A DNA stretch of 64,000 nucleotides from Halorussus halophilus (GTDB lineage: Archaea; Halobacteriota; Halobacteria; Halobacteriales; Haladaptataceae). This document shows positions 1 through 8,326 of this stretch, piece after piece. How positions within the stretch are numbered: the stretch's first letter is position 1; the number at the start of each line of letters is the position of its first letter. The stretch covers positions 124,001 to 188,000 of the forward strand of contig NZ_CP044525.1 in the NCBI RefSeq assembly GCF_008831545.1. The letters are read 5' to 3'. A program made the translations under genes and the position numbers. The notes below the pieces were generated by a model. It was not told the origin of the DNA, did not search any database, and saw only the letters and a list, made by a program, of their open reading frames with translations.

Positions 1-343
1 CCCGAATATGGGTGACAATATGTAGCATTATAAATTTATCAGCGGCAAGCGGGAGACGGCTACCGGCGTTCGGACGTATGGCGTTCCGTTATCCCGTGCA
101 TGTGAGTCAGGGCCAACTAACTGGTGACTATTCCTCTGAAGCTGACATTCCGTTGACTACATCCTCTATACTCAGCACGCGACTCTTGACAGTGTTCGGT
201 GAGGTCTCTGCGATCATGCTGAATAGAGGGCGCGAATCGGTCACTGGCACAGCATCCAGTATGTGCGAGTCGGATTGCTCAGAACAGAGCGTGTAGTTCG
301 TGTGAGTGCTGACGTTTACAAATACGGGAACTCACATCGAAGT
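1..343. other. Leading stretch without a convincing gene
   Basis: A frame is open from the window edge to a TAG at 293-295, but its codon third positions are not strongly GC-biased and I recognise no family. Bases 213-228 (TGCTGAATAGAGGGCG) resemble, in inverted orientation, a stretch at about 1168-1186 beside the transposase gene, which hints at a relic of a mobile-element end. No RNA gene is seen. Confidence 0.3.
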
Positions 344-1102
344 ATGGTTGCCACGTATCCAATACTGTCACTACTGGTCATCTTCGCGCTCTCATTGTTG
401 ATTGTGCGTATTGGTTCAATTGCGCTGGAGATGACGGGCCTCTCACCAGATGTGGCCTCCTTTCAAGCCACGTCAGCATTCTCTGGAGCGGGATATACGA
501 CCGAAGAAGCTGAACAGGCTGTCACCACGGCTGGCCGCCGAAAGACCGTGAAGGCGCTCATTCGGCTCGGCAGCATTGGAATCATCGGTGCGATTTCGTC
601 GCTTGTGCTTTCGTTCACGCGTACTAGTGGCGATAACCTGTTGAGCTTACTGTACATTCTCGGTGGTGTCGGTGTAATCGTCCTGTTCGCACGAAGCCGA
701 TGGTTCAACCGCCTCGTCACACCACTTATTGAGTGGGCGCTTAGTAAGACAACAGAGTTGGAGGTCACGGATTATGTCCAATTGCTCGGGTTGCAACACG
801 AGTATCGTGTGGCGGAGGTGGATGTCGAGGCGGGGGATTGGCTGGCTGAGAAGACGATTACTGAACTGGATTTACCGAGCGAGGGGGTGTCGATACTCGG
901 CATCCGCCGGGAGGACTCATACATCGGTGCGCCGCAACCAGATGTGGAGACGAAACCCGGAGACACACTCGTCCTCTATGGGAAACGAGACCGTCTCAAA
1001 GAACTGTCAGGCCGCCTCAGTGGAGAGACAGAGGCCCGAGAAGATGCTGTCGAAGACCACGAAGGAACCCTCGAAGAGCAAGAACAACTCATTGAAAAAT
1101 AA
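344..1102 (+). CDS. Membrane protein with TrkH-like loop and TrkA-C domain
   Basis: A 252-residue integral membrane protein. About three hydrophobic segments lie near residues 5-27, 70-92 and 100-117. The loop at 44-53 (SAFSGAGYTT) resembles the pore loops of TrkH/KtrB potassium transporters. Residues about 150-225 form a TrkA C-terminal (RCK-C) domain, a ligand-binding module of K+ channels and transporters. The tail is acidic. I chose ATG 344 because the membrane segment starts at once; an upstream GTG-type extension to 263 adds residues that do not look like this family. A role in K+ or other ion transport control is inferred from the domain; the exact substrate is unknown. It stands alone, with an IS5 element downstream. 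Confidence 0.8.
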   Translation: MVATYPILSLLVIFALSLLIVRIGSIALEMTGLSPDVASFQATSAFSGAGYTTEEAEQAVTTAGRRKTVKALIRLGSIGIIGAISSLVLSFTRTSGDNLLSLLYILGGVGVIVLFARSRWFNRLVTPLIEWALSKTTELEVTDYVQLLGLQHEYRVAEVDVEAGDWLAEKTITELDLPSEGVSILGIRREDSYIGAPQPDVETKPGDTLVLYGKRDRLKELSGRLSGETEAREDAVEDHEGTLEEQEQLIEK

Positions 1103-1130
1103 GCACTCCCTTTCTAGCGGATGGTTCAGT

Positions 1131-2109
1131 AGAGTGTGGTGAAATGAACGGACTCGCCATGCTGAACTCACCCTCTGTATTCAGCAGTCCCTTCCTCTCG
1201 GAATCACGGACAGTCGCTCTCCTCATTTGAAATAGCGAGGTTTCGCTCCAGATTGTGAACAATGCACTTGATGACGAGTTCGCGGAACTGCTTCCACCAG
1301 TCTCGTGAGCGGACGAATGCGCCATATTTCCGTTTGAGGCGAGAATTTACGGTCTCGTTCTGACTGCGCTGACCGTAGAGATTAGTATCCAGCCGAGCGT
1401 TCCATGCCTTGTGGAGCGACGAAAACTCGCGGTGCTTGATGAGCGGTCGAACACCAGTCTCACGGGCCAACGCGCGAATCTTCTGGTCGTCGTATCCCTT
1501 GTCGCCAAGGAGAATATCGACTTCCTCGATATTTCGCATGATGAGTGACGGCGCGATCTTCGAGTCGTGTTTTCTGGTCGTCGTCACGTGTACGTCGAGA
1601 ATCGCGTTCGACCTCGTATCCACGAGAAGGGTAACTTTCAACTGCTGAATCGTCAGCTTCGTTCGTTTCGTGTAGTGCTTTGAGGCGTGACTCCGGTCAA
1701 AACCGGAGGCGTCGATTCCGACGACACCGTTGGTCGGGAGGAGTGTGACCGAGAGGTTGAGCAGAACGCGCCAAACCGCCATATCAAGCCGGTTGAACGC
1801 TTTACATAGCGTTGATGGTGTCGGGAGTCCCTCAAGATTGAGGGCGCTCCGAATCCGAGGCATCTCGATGAGTTCGTCAAGAAGCGTCCGGTACGTCGTA
1901 TTCTTCCGCACCTTGAGACATAGCAAGACGATGTGTTGATGGAGCGTGTACCGCCGTTTCGAGAACTTCGACGAGTAGCGAGCGACAGCTCGACGAGCCA
2001 AGTGGTATGCTTGTTCCACGAACTGGAGCAACCGCGACTTTGGGAGGGCTTCCATCCGGTCAGACTACCGGTCGAATTTGTAACTCCCCGAGGATTTCAA
2101 CAGAGCCCT
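1131..2109 (-). mobile_element. IS5-family insertion sequence
   Basis: The element carries one transposase on the minus strand. Imperfect terminal inverted repeats are visible: reading inward from about 1130 (TAGAGTGTGGTGAAAT) and from about 2110 on the other strand (TAGGGCTCTGTTGAAAT), matching over roughly 16 of 22 positions with one gap. Both ends are bordered by TA, so a short target duplication is possible but not certain. Exact ends are an estimate. The element sits between the TrkA-C gene and a regulator with a nonsense codon. Confidence 0.65.
1204..2055 (-). CDS. IS5-family DDE transposase
   Basis: A 283-residue transposase of normal length for haloarchaeal IS5 elements. The catalytic acidic triad is visible: D115 in GIDASGF, D185 in LLGDKGYDD, and E234 in QNETVNSRLKRKYG with the family's downstream K spacing. 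An N-terminal helical region with a basic patch (residues 25-60) probably binds the terminal repeats. The reading frame is intact, so the copy may still be active. ATG at 2055 leaves about 50 bases to the proposed right inverted repeat. Confidence 0.92.
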   Translation of the reverse strand: MEALPKSRLLQFVEQAYHLARRAVARYSSKFSKRRYTLHQHIVLLCLKVRKNTTYRTLLDELIEMPRIRSALNLEGLPTPSTLCKAFNRLDMAVWRVLLNLSVTLLPTNGVVGIDASGFDRSHASKHYTKRTKLTIQQLKVTLLVDTRSNAILDVHVTTTRKHDSKIAPSLIMRNIEEVDILLGDKGYDDQKIRALARETGVRPLIKHREFSSLHKAWNARLDTNLYGQRSQNETVNSRLKRKYGAFVRSRDWWKQFRELVIKCIVHNLERNLAISNEESDCP

Positions 2110-2150
2110 AAAAATCTATATCGAACCCTCTCGAATTGCTACCGAGTAGC

Positions 2151-2960
2151 ATGGCGTCTGACGAACTACTTGGAGCACCACTCTCGGAACTCGAATTCCT
2201 CGCCCGCTCACCCAACCGCGTCAACGTACTCGACACGATATCCTAGGGCCCGATTGGACGCTACGAATTAGAGGACACGACCGGCGTATCACGCGCAACG
2301 CTGGGCCGAACCCTCGACGACTTCGAAGAACGCGGCTGGGTCACCGAAGAAGACCGAGACTATCGGGCGACCCAACTCGGAACCTACGTCGCGCGAGAAA
2401 TCACGAACCTCTTGGAGCGCTTCGACCCCGTCCCCGCCCTCAACGAAGTTGCACAGTGGTTTCCAGAAGAGGGGTTCGATTTCGACCTCGGTCATCTCGC
2501 GGGAGCGAAAATCGTTCGCGCGACAAAGAGCGACGCGCTCGCCCCGACCGCCCATATCTCGACCCGAATCCAATCCGCTGACCGAGTCCGACTCATCACC
2601 TACTCGGTACTGCCGACTATCATGAAGGATTGCTGGCGGGAGAGCATCGATGGGACGCTCGAACTCGAAGGCGTGCTCGATGCGAGCGCGTTCGAGAACT
2701 TCGAATCGAACCAACAGCTGGTCGAACGGGCACAGGAAATGTTCCAAACCGAGAACACCGAGATATTCCTCTACCATGGTGACATCGAGTCCACTGTCTT
2801 CATCGTTGACGACGTCGTGTTGCTCTGCCTGTCCGGCGGTGAAGGAGCACCACTCGCAGTAATCGAAACCGACGACGAAGCGGTCTGTTCGTGGGCTGAA
2901 TCGACCATCGACGACTACCGCCGCGAAGGCGACCGTCTCGACTCGTCTCTGTTCACGTGA
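2151..2960 (+). pseudogene. Winged-helix transcriptional regulator, amber-interrupted
   Basis: One frame runs 270 codons from ATG 2151 to TGA 2960, broken only by TAG at 2244-2246 (codon 32). Both sides read as one haloarchaeal regulator: an N-terminal winged helix (LARSPNRVNVLDTIS, stop, GPIGRYELE, then VSRATLGRTLDDFEERGWV) and a C-terminal effector-like domain. The stop lies in the first helix of the DNA-binding domain, so normal translation would give only 31 residues. Re-initiation downstream, for example near 2412, would lose the DNA-binding part. The IS5 element ends about 40 bases upstream. I call it a recent nonsense pseudogene; a sequencing error is the main alternative. Confidence 0.75.
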
Positions 2961-3035
2961 TGAGAATCGTGCACACCGAGTGAAACTCTCAGCGCGAATC
3001 TATACCTTGCCACCAGACCACGTTCCGAGTGTACC

Positions 3036-3854
3036 ATGACAGCCAAGAATCGACTATCCCAAGCGAGCGCGGAACAGACTCGACGGACTAGACGGTCATC
3101 TCTCGCAGCGAAAGCAAGCGCAATCACTCCGCAGGCCGGCGACTCTCCCTGGTCTGACCACGAGTTCGTTCGCGGGTACGCCGTGATGGTGTTGCCGTTC
3201 TCGACAGGCCATCTGCTGGCACTGCGAGTGTGGCCCCAGAGTTCCTTCGGGCCGTACGTCTCAGTCTGGCACCGACCGCCCGGAGGGGAGTGGTCGATAT
3301 ACAGCGACGGCCCGTCTCTCGATACGACCTGTCCACGCTACTGGGGACCAGCCACGGAAGAAGCTGCTCTGGCGAACATCGATGTCACGTGGACTGGCCC
3401 GAACGAACTTCGTGTCGAGATGGACGACCCACAGCTAGTCTGGACGCTGTCAGTGTCGGCACCACCCCTGCTAGAGCGACTGAACGCGGTGCACGCGTCC
3501 CTACCACTCTGGACATGGAAACCCAGCCTGTTCGTTCGGACACGCGAGCTGCTGGCGAAACAGGTCTTCGATATCGGGGACGTCCGATTCTCCTTCAGGA
3601 CTGCGAGCGGCCACGACACCGTCATCATGCCCGAGGAGGAATACGCTATCCCAGACTCGGACGCTACGTTGGAAGGTCAGTCATTAGGTAGTCCTACCCA
3701 ACTGCGGGAAAATCCGACCATCGGAGACGTACCACTCCCGACGCACCCGTGCTTCGTGTTCGGAGAGGCTCACATGCGGATCAAGAATCCCGGCGAGTTC
3801 CAGCGAACGCGGGAACGGATTCGTGACACCGCATCCCGCTCGAATACGGTGTAA
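3036..3854 (+). CDS. Conserved hypothetical protein
   Basis: A 272-residue soluble protein without signal peptide or membrane segments. The N-terminus is basic and low in complexity (residues 1-30); the rest is rich in beta-strand-like stretches with many aromatic residues (for example GYAVMVLPFSTGHLLALRVW, then YVSVWHRPPGG). This looks like a lipocalin- or hydratase-like beta fold, but I cannot name the family. It ends 21 bases from the stop of the convergent aldehyde dehydrogenase and has no obvious operon partner. Confidence 0.7.
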   Translation: MTAKNRLSQASAEQTRRTRRSSLAAKASAITPQAGDSPWSDHEFVRGYAVMVLPFSTGHLLALRVWPQSSFGPYVSVWHRPPGGEWSIYSDGPSLDTTCPRYWGPATEEAALANIDVTWTGPNELRVEMDDPQLVWTLSVSAPPLLERLNAVHASLPLWTWKPSLFVRTRELLAKQVFDIGDVRFSFRTASGHDTVIMPEEEYAIPDSDATLEGQSLGSPTQLRENPTIGDVPLPTHPCFVFGEAHMRIKNPGEFQRTRERIRDTASRSNTV

Positions 3855-3875
3855 CCCGGTGGTGAGCGTAGTGAG

Positions 3876-5318
3876 CTAGCTGTAATCGTGGTAGACGCTC
3901 TTGATTTTCGTGTACTTGAGGACGCCGTGCTTGCCGTCGTCTCCACCGACGCCGGACTCCTTCCAGCCGATGTGGTGGCCCTGCCACGCTTCGCCTAATG
4001 TCCGGTTGATGTATGTCTCGCCGTATTCGAGTTCGTCGGCCGTTTTCATCGCAGTCTGGTAGTCCTCCGTATAGACGTACGAGGAGAGCGCGTACCGGGA
4101 GTCGTTTGCGAGTTCGACGGCCTCCTCGACGGATTCGACGGTGACGATTGGCGTCACCGGACCGAAGACTTCCTCTTCGACGATATCCATCGTCGGTTCG
4201 ACCTCACCGAGAACCGTGGGTGGATACCAGAAGCCACGGTCGAACCCGTCGCCGCCGGCGCGTGAGCCTCCAGTGAGAACATCGGCACCAGCCTCGACAG
4301 CTTTCTCGACCGATTGTTCGGTCCATTCGAGTTCGCTCTCGCTGACTTGGGGTCCCATGTCGGGGTCCGACGTGGGGTCCCCGAGTTCGATTGCGTCCGT
4401 GGCAGCGACGTACTTGTCCGTGAACTCTGCCGCCACGTCTTCGTGGACGTACACGCGTTCTGAACAGGTACACACTTGGCCAGCGTTCGTGATGCGCGCG
4501 GTGAGGATGTCCTCGACTGCCGCGTCTAAATCCGCGTCCGGGGCGACGATAGCAGGAGCTTTCCCACCGAGTTCGAGCGAGACTGGCGTGAGGTTCTGGG
4601 CGGCGGCCTCCATGATTTTCTTGCCGACGCGAGTCGATCCGGTCATGGTCACCAAATCCGTCTGGGGCGACGAAACCATCGCGTCACCGACGGCTCCCCC
4701 TCCGAGCACGAGATTGAGGAGGCCATCGGGGAGGTCCAGTTCTTCGTCGATGAGTTCGAAGACGCGAATCGTGGCGAGCGGCGTCGTGGAACTTGGTTTG
4801 ACGACGACTGCGTTGCCCGCGATGAGTGCCGGGAGAATCTTCCGTAGCAGAACGCCGATAGGGTAGTTCCACGGGATGATAGCCGCTACAACGCCGACGG
4901 GATGGCGCTGGAGGTGAATCTGTTCGTCGCGATTGTCACTCGGAACGATATCGCCCTCGATGCGTCGGCCCCACCCAGCGACGTACTGTGCGAGGTCAAC
5001 GGTGGCGGCGACTTCTCCCTGTGCCGTGGACGTCGGTTTCCCCTGTTCGGCGACTAAGAGGTCCGCGATTTCGTCAGTATGTTCGTCGATGAGGTCACCG
5101 ATATCTCGGAGGGCGTTCGCTCGTTCGACGCCCGGGACGTCACCCCACTCGTCTTGTGCGTCGTCTGCGGCGGACAGTGCGTCCTCCACGAGGTCCGTAG
5201 AGCCATTCGGTATCGAAGCGATCACGTTCTCAGTTGCCGGGTTCAGAACGTCGACGTCGTCCGCTCCGGCGTGCCACTCTCCGTTCACGTAGTGAGCGGC
5301 TGTAGGTGTACCTACCAT
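3876..5318 (-). CDS. NAD(P)-dependent aldehyde dehydrogenase
   Basis: A 480-residue aldehyde dehydrogenase that oxidises an aldehyde to a carboxylic acid with NAD(P)+. It has the Rossmann and catalytic signatures: IIPWNYP, the glutamate motif LELGGKAP, and the catalytic cysteine in NAGQVCTCSERV. I chose ATG 5318 (MVGTPTAAHYVNGEW) because the family starts just before the YxxGEW motif; the longer frame to 5423 adds atypical residues. It resembles lactaldehyde, glycolaldehyde or succinate-semialdehyde dehydrogenases, and the sugar-acid setting favours a short hydroxyaldehyde. The GTTCA element lies 44 bp upstream, as in other catabolic genes here. Confidence 0.9.
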   Translation of the reverse strand: MVGTPTAAHYVNGEWHAGADDVDVLNPATENVIASIPNGSTDLVEDALSAADDAQDEWGDVPGVERANALRDIGDLIDEHTDEIADLLVAEQGKPTSTAQGEVAATVDLAQYVAGWGRRIEGDIVPSDNRDEQIHLQRHPVGVVAAIIPWNYPIGVLLRKILPALIAGNAVVVKPSSTTPLATIRVFELIDEELDLPDGLLNLVLGGGAVGDAMVSSPQTDLVTMTGSTRVGKKIMEAAAQNLTPVSLELGGKAPAIVAPDADLDAAVEDILTARITNAGQVCTCSERVYVHEDVAAEFTDKYVAATDAIELGDPTSDPDMGPQVSESELEWTEQSVEKAVEAGADVLTGGSRAGGDGFDRGFWYPPTVLGEVEPTMDIVEEEVFGPVTPIVTVESVEEAVELANDSRYALSSYVYTEDYQTAMKTADELEYGETYINRTLGEAWQGHHIGWKESGVGGDDGKHGVLKYTKIKSVYHDYS

Positions 5319-5361
5319 GCCATCGGATATCGATACATGACGCTTAATAGTTGGGGCTCTC

Positions 5362-5376
5362 ATGTTCAGTTCCCTG
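5362..5376. promoter_or_regulatory. Candidate operator before the 5318 aldehyde dehydrogenase
   Basis: ATGTTCAGTTCCCTG lies 44 bp upstream of the dehydrogenase start. It shares GTTCAGTTCC with the element before the gene at 31170 and the GTTCA core with other catabolic promoters in the window. The position would be just upstream of BRE/TATA, as expected for an archaeal activator site. Confidence 0.35.
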
Positions 5377-5686
5377 CTCTGGAAGGTTGTGCAGACGGCC
5401 CCCCCGAACGAGAACTGGCGCACTTCTACATGCGGAGCAGGCCGAGTACCTCGGGGTCGTTCAGGAGAGTGACGCTCTCTCGTGATGACGAGACACCTTC
5501 GGAGTCTCGAACCACATAACCCCGAGGCGGCTCACCGCTCTCTGGAACTGCTGGGAGTTGGCTAATCGAAATAGCTTTGCGTAGTTAGTGAGATACCCTT
5601 CAGTATCACCGCCGCCGACGCAGTGCCGAAGCGCAATCACCCACACGATAGAGCCTGTCGTCTCTCCGCAACCAAGAAATACACAT

Positions 5687-6391
5687 ATGCTTCACGTTAG
5701 AATCAGAGTCACTTACGAAGGAGACTGGACGGCGGAGTTACAGGGGTACGACGTCTCCGGCCAATTCCTCGCCTCGACGTACCGGGACCGTCGATATCTC
5801 GGAATCGTCCGAATCGAAGTTGCAGACCGCGATTACGACGCCGTCATCGACACCATCCAAGAACACAAATACACTGAAACGCTCGACGTCATCGAGTCGA
5901 ACGAAATCCAGTTTCGAGATAGACGGACTGTCACGCTTCTCGTTCGCGGGAACTACTGGGAGTACACCCCACTGCAGATACTCCTCTACGAGGGCTACCT
6001 CCCGTTCGGCGCGTTCGGCGAACTGGAGAACGGCCAACTCGTGTACGATCTGCTCGTCGAAGACCGCGACAGCATCCAAGATGCGGTCGAGTTGCTCCGG
6101 GAATTCGGAAGCGTCAGCGTGGACAAAATCTCACAGGACTTCCATAGCCACGTCGTCCCGAGCATCACCGAGTGGCAGAACCTCCTGCACTCGTTCTCGG
6201 TCAGACAACGGGAAATCGTCCAGAAAGCCATCGACATGGGATACTACAAACGTCCTCGTGAGACGACGCTCCAAGAGATCGCGGACGAAGTCGGAATCGC
6301 GAAGACGACTGTTTCACAGCATCTTCGGAAGGCAGAAGAGCAAACAGTCGAATTCGTCGCTCAATACCTCAGTCTGGCTGACGCCAATTAG
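5687..6391 (+). CDS. HTH-10 family transcriptional regulator (Bat-like)
   Basis: A 234-residue regulator. The N-terminal two thirds form the variable sensor region of haloarchaeal bacterio-opsin-activator-type proteins. The C-terminus (about 175-225) is an HTH-10 domain: it opens with LHSFSVRQREIVQKAIDMGYY and KRPRETTLQEIADEVGIAK, then the recognition helix TTVSQHLRKAEEQ. ATG 5687 starts directly at the beta strand MLHVRIRVTY. It faces away from the aldehyde dehydrogenase at 5318 with a 368-base gap and converges on the stress-protein gene. The target is unknown; neighbouring catabolic genes are candidates. Confidence 0.88.
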   Translation: MLHVRIRVTYEGDWTAELQGYDVSGQFLASTYRDRRYLGIVRIEVADRDYDAVIDTIQEHKYTETLDVIESNEIQFRDRRTVTLLVRGNYWEYTPLQILLYEGYLPFGAFGELENGQLVYDLLVEDRDSIQDAVELLREFGSVSVDKISQDFHSHVVPSITEWQNLLHSFSVRQREIVQKAIDMGYYKRPRETTLQEIADEVGIAKTTVSQHLRKAEEQTVEFVAQYLSLADAN

Positions 6392-6402
6392 GAGAGACCG
6401 AC

Positions 6403-6849
6403 CTACGTTATTTCCGTGGGTAGCACCACCAAGGGAATTGTCGCTTTCGAGAGGACTCGCTGTAGTGAACTCCCATGCACTGCTTTTCCGACCGGGCTTC
6501 GCTTCCGTTTGAAGAGATACATGCGGTCGGCATTCTCGTCACGTGCGGTCTCGAGAATTGCGTCGCCTCGACTCTCGGATTCGACCCCCCGAATTTCGAC
6601 CTCGAACCCCGCGTCTTCGAGGGTTTCTGTGGCCGCAGCCACGCTCGCCTTCGAACCTGCGAGGTCGTCGATAGACGACGTATTCTCGTTGTCCGTCGAT
6701 TCGAGCAAGGCGTGTTTCTCGTCGGCGTCGAAGACGTGCAGGACTATCGGTTGCATTCCCTCGCGGTCTTCGAATTCGACCACAGCTTCGGCGACTGCGC
6801 GGGACCACGGCGGATGTGAGGTCGCCGGAACTAATACGCGGTCAGTCAT
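6403..6849 (-). CDS. Universal stress protein (UspA family)
   Basis: A 148-residue single-domain UspA protein of usual length. The N-terminal strand (DRVLVPATSHPPWSRAVAEAV) and the C-terminal motif region (GKAVHGSSLQRVLSKATIPLVVL) are typical, but the ATP-binding G-x2-G-x9-GS motif is altered (RKRSPVGKAVHGSSLQ), so nucleotide binding is uncertain. ATG 6849 was chosen because the fold starts at MTDRVLVP. It is transcribed alone, convergent with the HTH-10 gene. Confidence 0.82.
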   Translation of the reverse strand: MTDRVLVPATSHPPWSRAVAEAVVEFEDREGMQPIVLHVFDADEKHALLESTDNENTSSIDDLAGSKASVAAATETLEDAGFEVEIRGVESESRGDAILETARDENADRMYLFKRKRSPVGKAVHGSSLQRVLSKATIPLVVLPTEIT

Positions 6850-7022
6850 TCGACGGTCACTTCCATCGCGCACGACAAAATTCCACCCCCTCACATAGCC
6901 CCAGATTTATATCTACGACTCTTGCGCTCGGATGGAAGCACACCCCGAGAGACGGAGCGGATACCCCCCGACCTGAGTGCCGTCTGTGAATCCATCCGAG
7001 GTTCCACCCTGTTCGACGTATA

Positions 7023-7036
7023 TGTTCAGGTGAACC
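7023..7036. promoter_or_regulatory. Candidate operator before the 7081 enolase-family gene
   Basis: TGTTCAGGTGAACC contains a perfect GTTCA-GG-TGAAC inverted repeat at 7024-7035. It lies 46 bp before the start codon, the same distance at which related elements precede other catabolic genes in the window. Confidence 0.45.
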
Positions 7037-7080
7037 ATTATTGGGAGTCGCTAGCTCACCGCTAGTATCGGCTTGGTCCG

Positions 7081-8214
7081 ATGGATTCCATGGAAATCAC
7101 AGACATCAACCAATACCATCTCCGCTACCAGATGGACGACAGTTGGGAACCAGCGTGGAAACCCGGCTACGAGCAAGATGAACACGAAGTCCTCCTCTTC
7201 GAACTCGAAACCGATGCGGGTATCTCCGGCATCTCCACTGCCTCCGGATTCGCCGGTCGAATGGACTATCTCGAACTCGCAGAGATGTTCCTCGTCGGAG
7301 AAGACCCACGGAACGTCGAATCCCTACTCGAACAACTGGACCCCCTCAATCTCTGGGGGCCCCGCCCGTGGCACTTCGAAGTTGCACTCTGGGACATCAT
7401 CGGGAAAGACGCTGGCAAACCTGTCTACGAACTCCTCGGCGGTAGCGGTGAACCGATTCCAGCGTACGCCTCCACCGGGGAGCGCCAACCCGCCGACGAG
7501 CGACTCGACTACGTCCGTGACCGCGTCGCCGAAGGATTCGACGCCGTGAAACTCCGCTGTCACGGTGAAGACCCAACTCCGGATTTGGAGGCCGCCCGCC
7601 GCATCCGCGAGGAGTTCCCCGACCTCACGCTCATGATGGACGCCAACATGGGCTGGAGTGTCCCGATGGTGGACGTCGAGAAGTGGTCGTTCAGCGAGGC
7701 TCTCGCCGTCGCCCGCGAGCTAGAAGACATCGGGAATATCGGGTGGCTCGAAGAACCGTTGGACCGCCGCGACTACGAGGGTCTCGCACGCCTGCGAGAG
7801 AAGACGGACGTGCCAATTGCTGGCGGCGAGTTCAACAACGGGATGCATCACTTCCGGGAGTTCATCAAACAGGGGTCGCTCGATGTGCTCCAACCGGATG
7901 CCGTGCTGGCGACCGGTATCCTCAACGGCAAGAAGGTCGCGGGCATGACGGAGACCCACGGCTTAGAGTTCGCCCCTCACACGTGGAACGATGGTCTCGG
8001 ATTCGCTGCGAACCTCCATCTGCTCGCCTGTACGAACGCCACCTGGTGTGAGTATCCCATCGAACCGCCGGGATGGACCCCCGAATCGCGGGACTTCCTG
8101 TTGGCCGACCCCATCGTCGCGGAAGACGGTGCGGTCGAACCACCGTCAGGTCCCGGACTCGGCGTCGAACTCGATTGGGACCTCGTCCACGAACTCGACC
8201 AGTCTAAGGAGTGA
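7081..8214 (+). CDS. Mandelate racemase/muconate lactonizing enzyme family dehydratase
   Basis: A 377-residue enolase-superfamily enzyme of normal length. The N-terminal capping domain spans residues 1-125, and a TIM barrel follows. Catalytic features fit the acid-sugar dehydratase group: a lysine in VKLRCHG, metal ligands in LMMDANMGW, WLEEPLDRRD and IAGGEF, and a histidine base in FAPHTWNDG. Such enzymes dehydrate aldonic acids (rhamnonate, fuconate, gluconate and similar) to 2-keto-3-deoxy acids. The precise substrate cannot be read from sequence. A second family member follows at 8327, and dehydrogenases and an importer nearby fit a sugar-acid route. An internal ATG at 7090 is an alternative start. 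Confidence 0.85.
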   Translation: MDSMEITDINQYHLRYQMDDSWEPAWKPGYEQDEHEVLLFELETDAGISGISTASGFAGRMDYLELAEMFLVGEDPRNVESLLEQLDPLNLWGPRPWHFEVALWDIIGKDAGKPVYELLGGSGEPIPAYASTGERQPADERLDYVRDRVAEGFDAVKLRCHGEDPTPDLEAARRIREEFPDLTLMMDANMGWSVPMVDVEKWSFSEALAVARELEDIGNIGWLEEPLDRRDYEGLARLREKTDVPIAGGEFNNGMHHFREFIKQGSLDVLQPDAVLATGILNGKKVAGMTETHGLEFAPHTWNDGLGFAANLHLLACTNATWCEYPIEPPGWTPESRDFLLADPIVAEDGAVEPPSGPGLGVELDWDLVHELDQSKE

Positions 8215-8326
8215 CCGACCTCGTCGGAGCTCCACTACTGTTTGACCGTCCCTCGCCCATCGTTCGACCTCGGCAATACTATCCGGAGCACCCGCGATTA
8301 TTTGACGTAGTTGTGTACCAATTCAC

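Noticed and set aside
1128-2112. Target-site duplication of the IS5 element
   Set aside because: Only TA is shared at both borders, too short to be sure.
4141-4866. Plus-strand frame of 241 codons opposite the aldehyde dehydrogenase
   Set aside because: Serine- and arginine-rich shadow of a gene with clear catalytic motifs.
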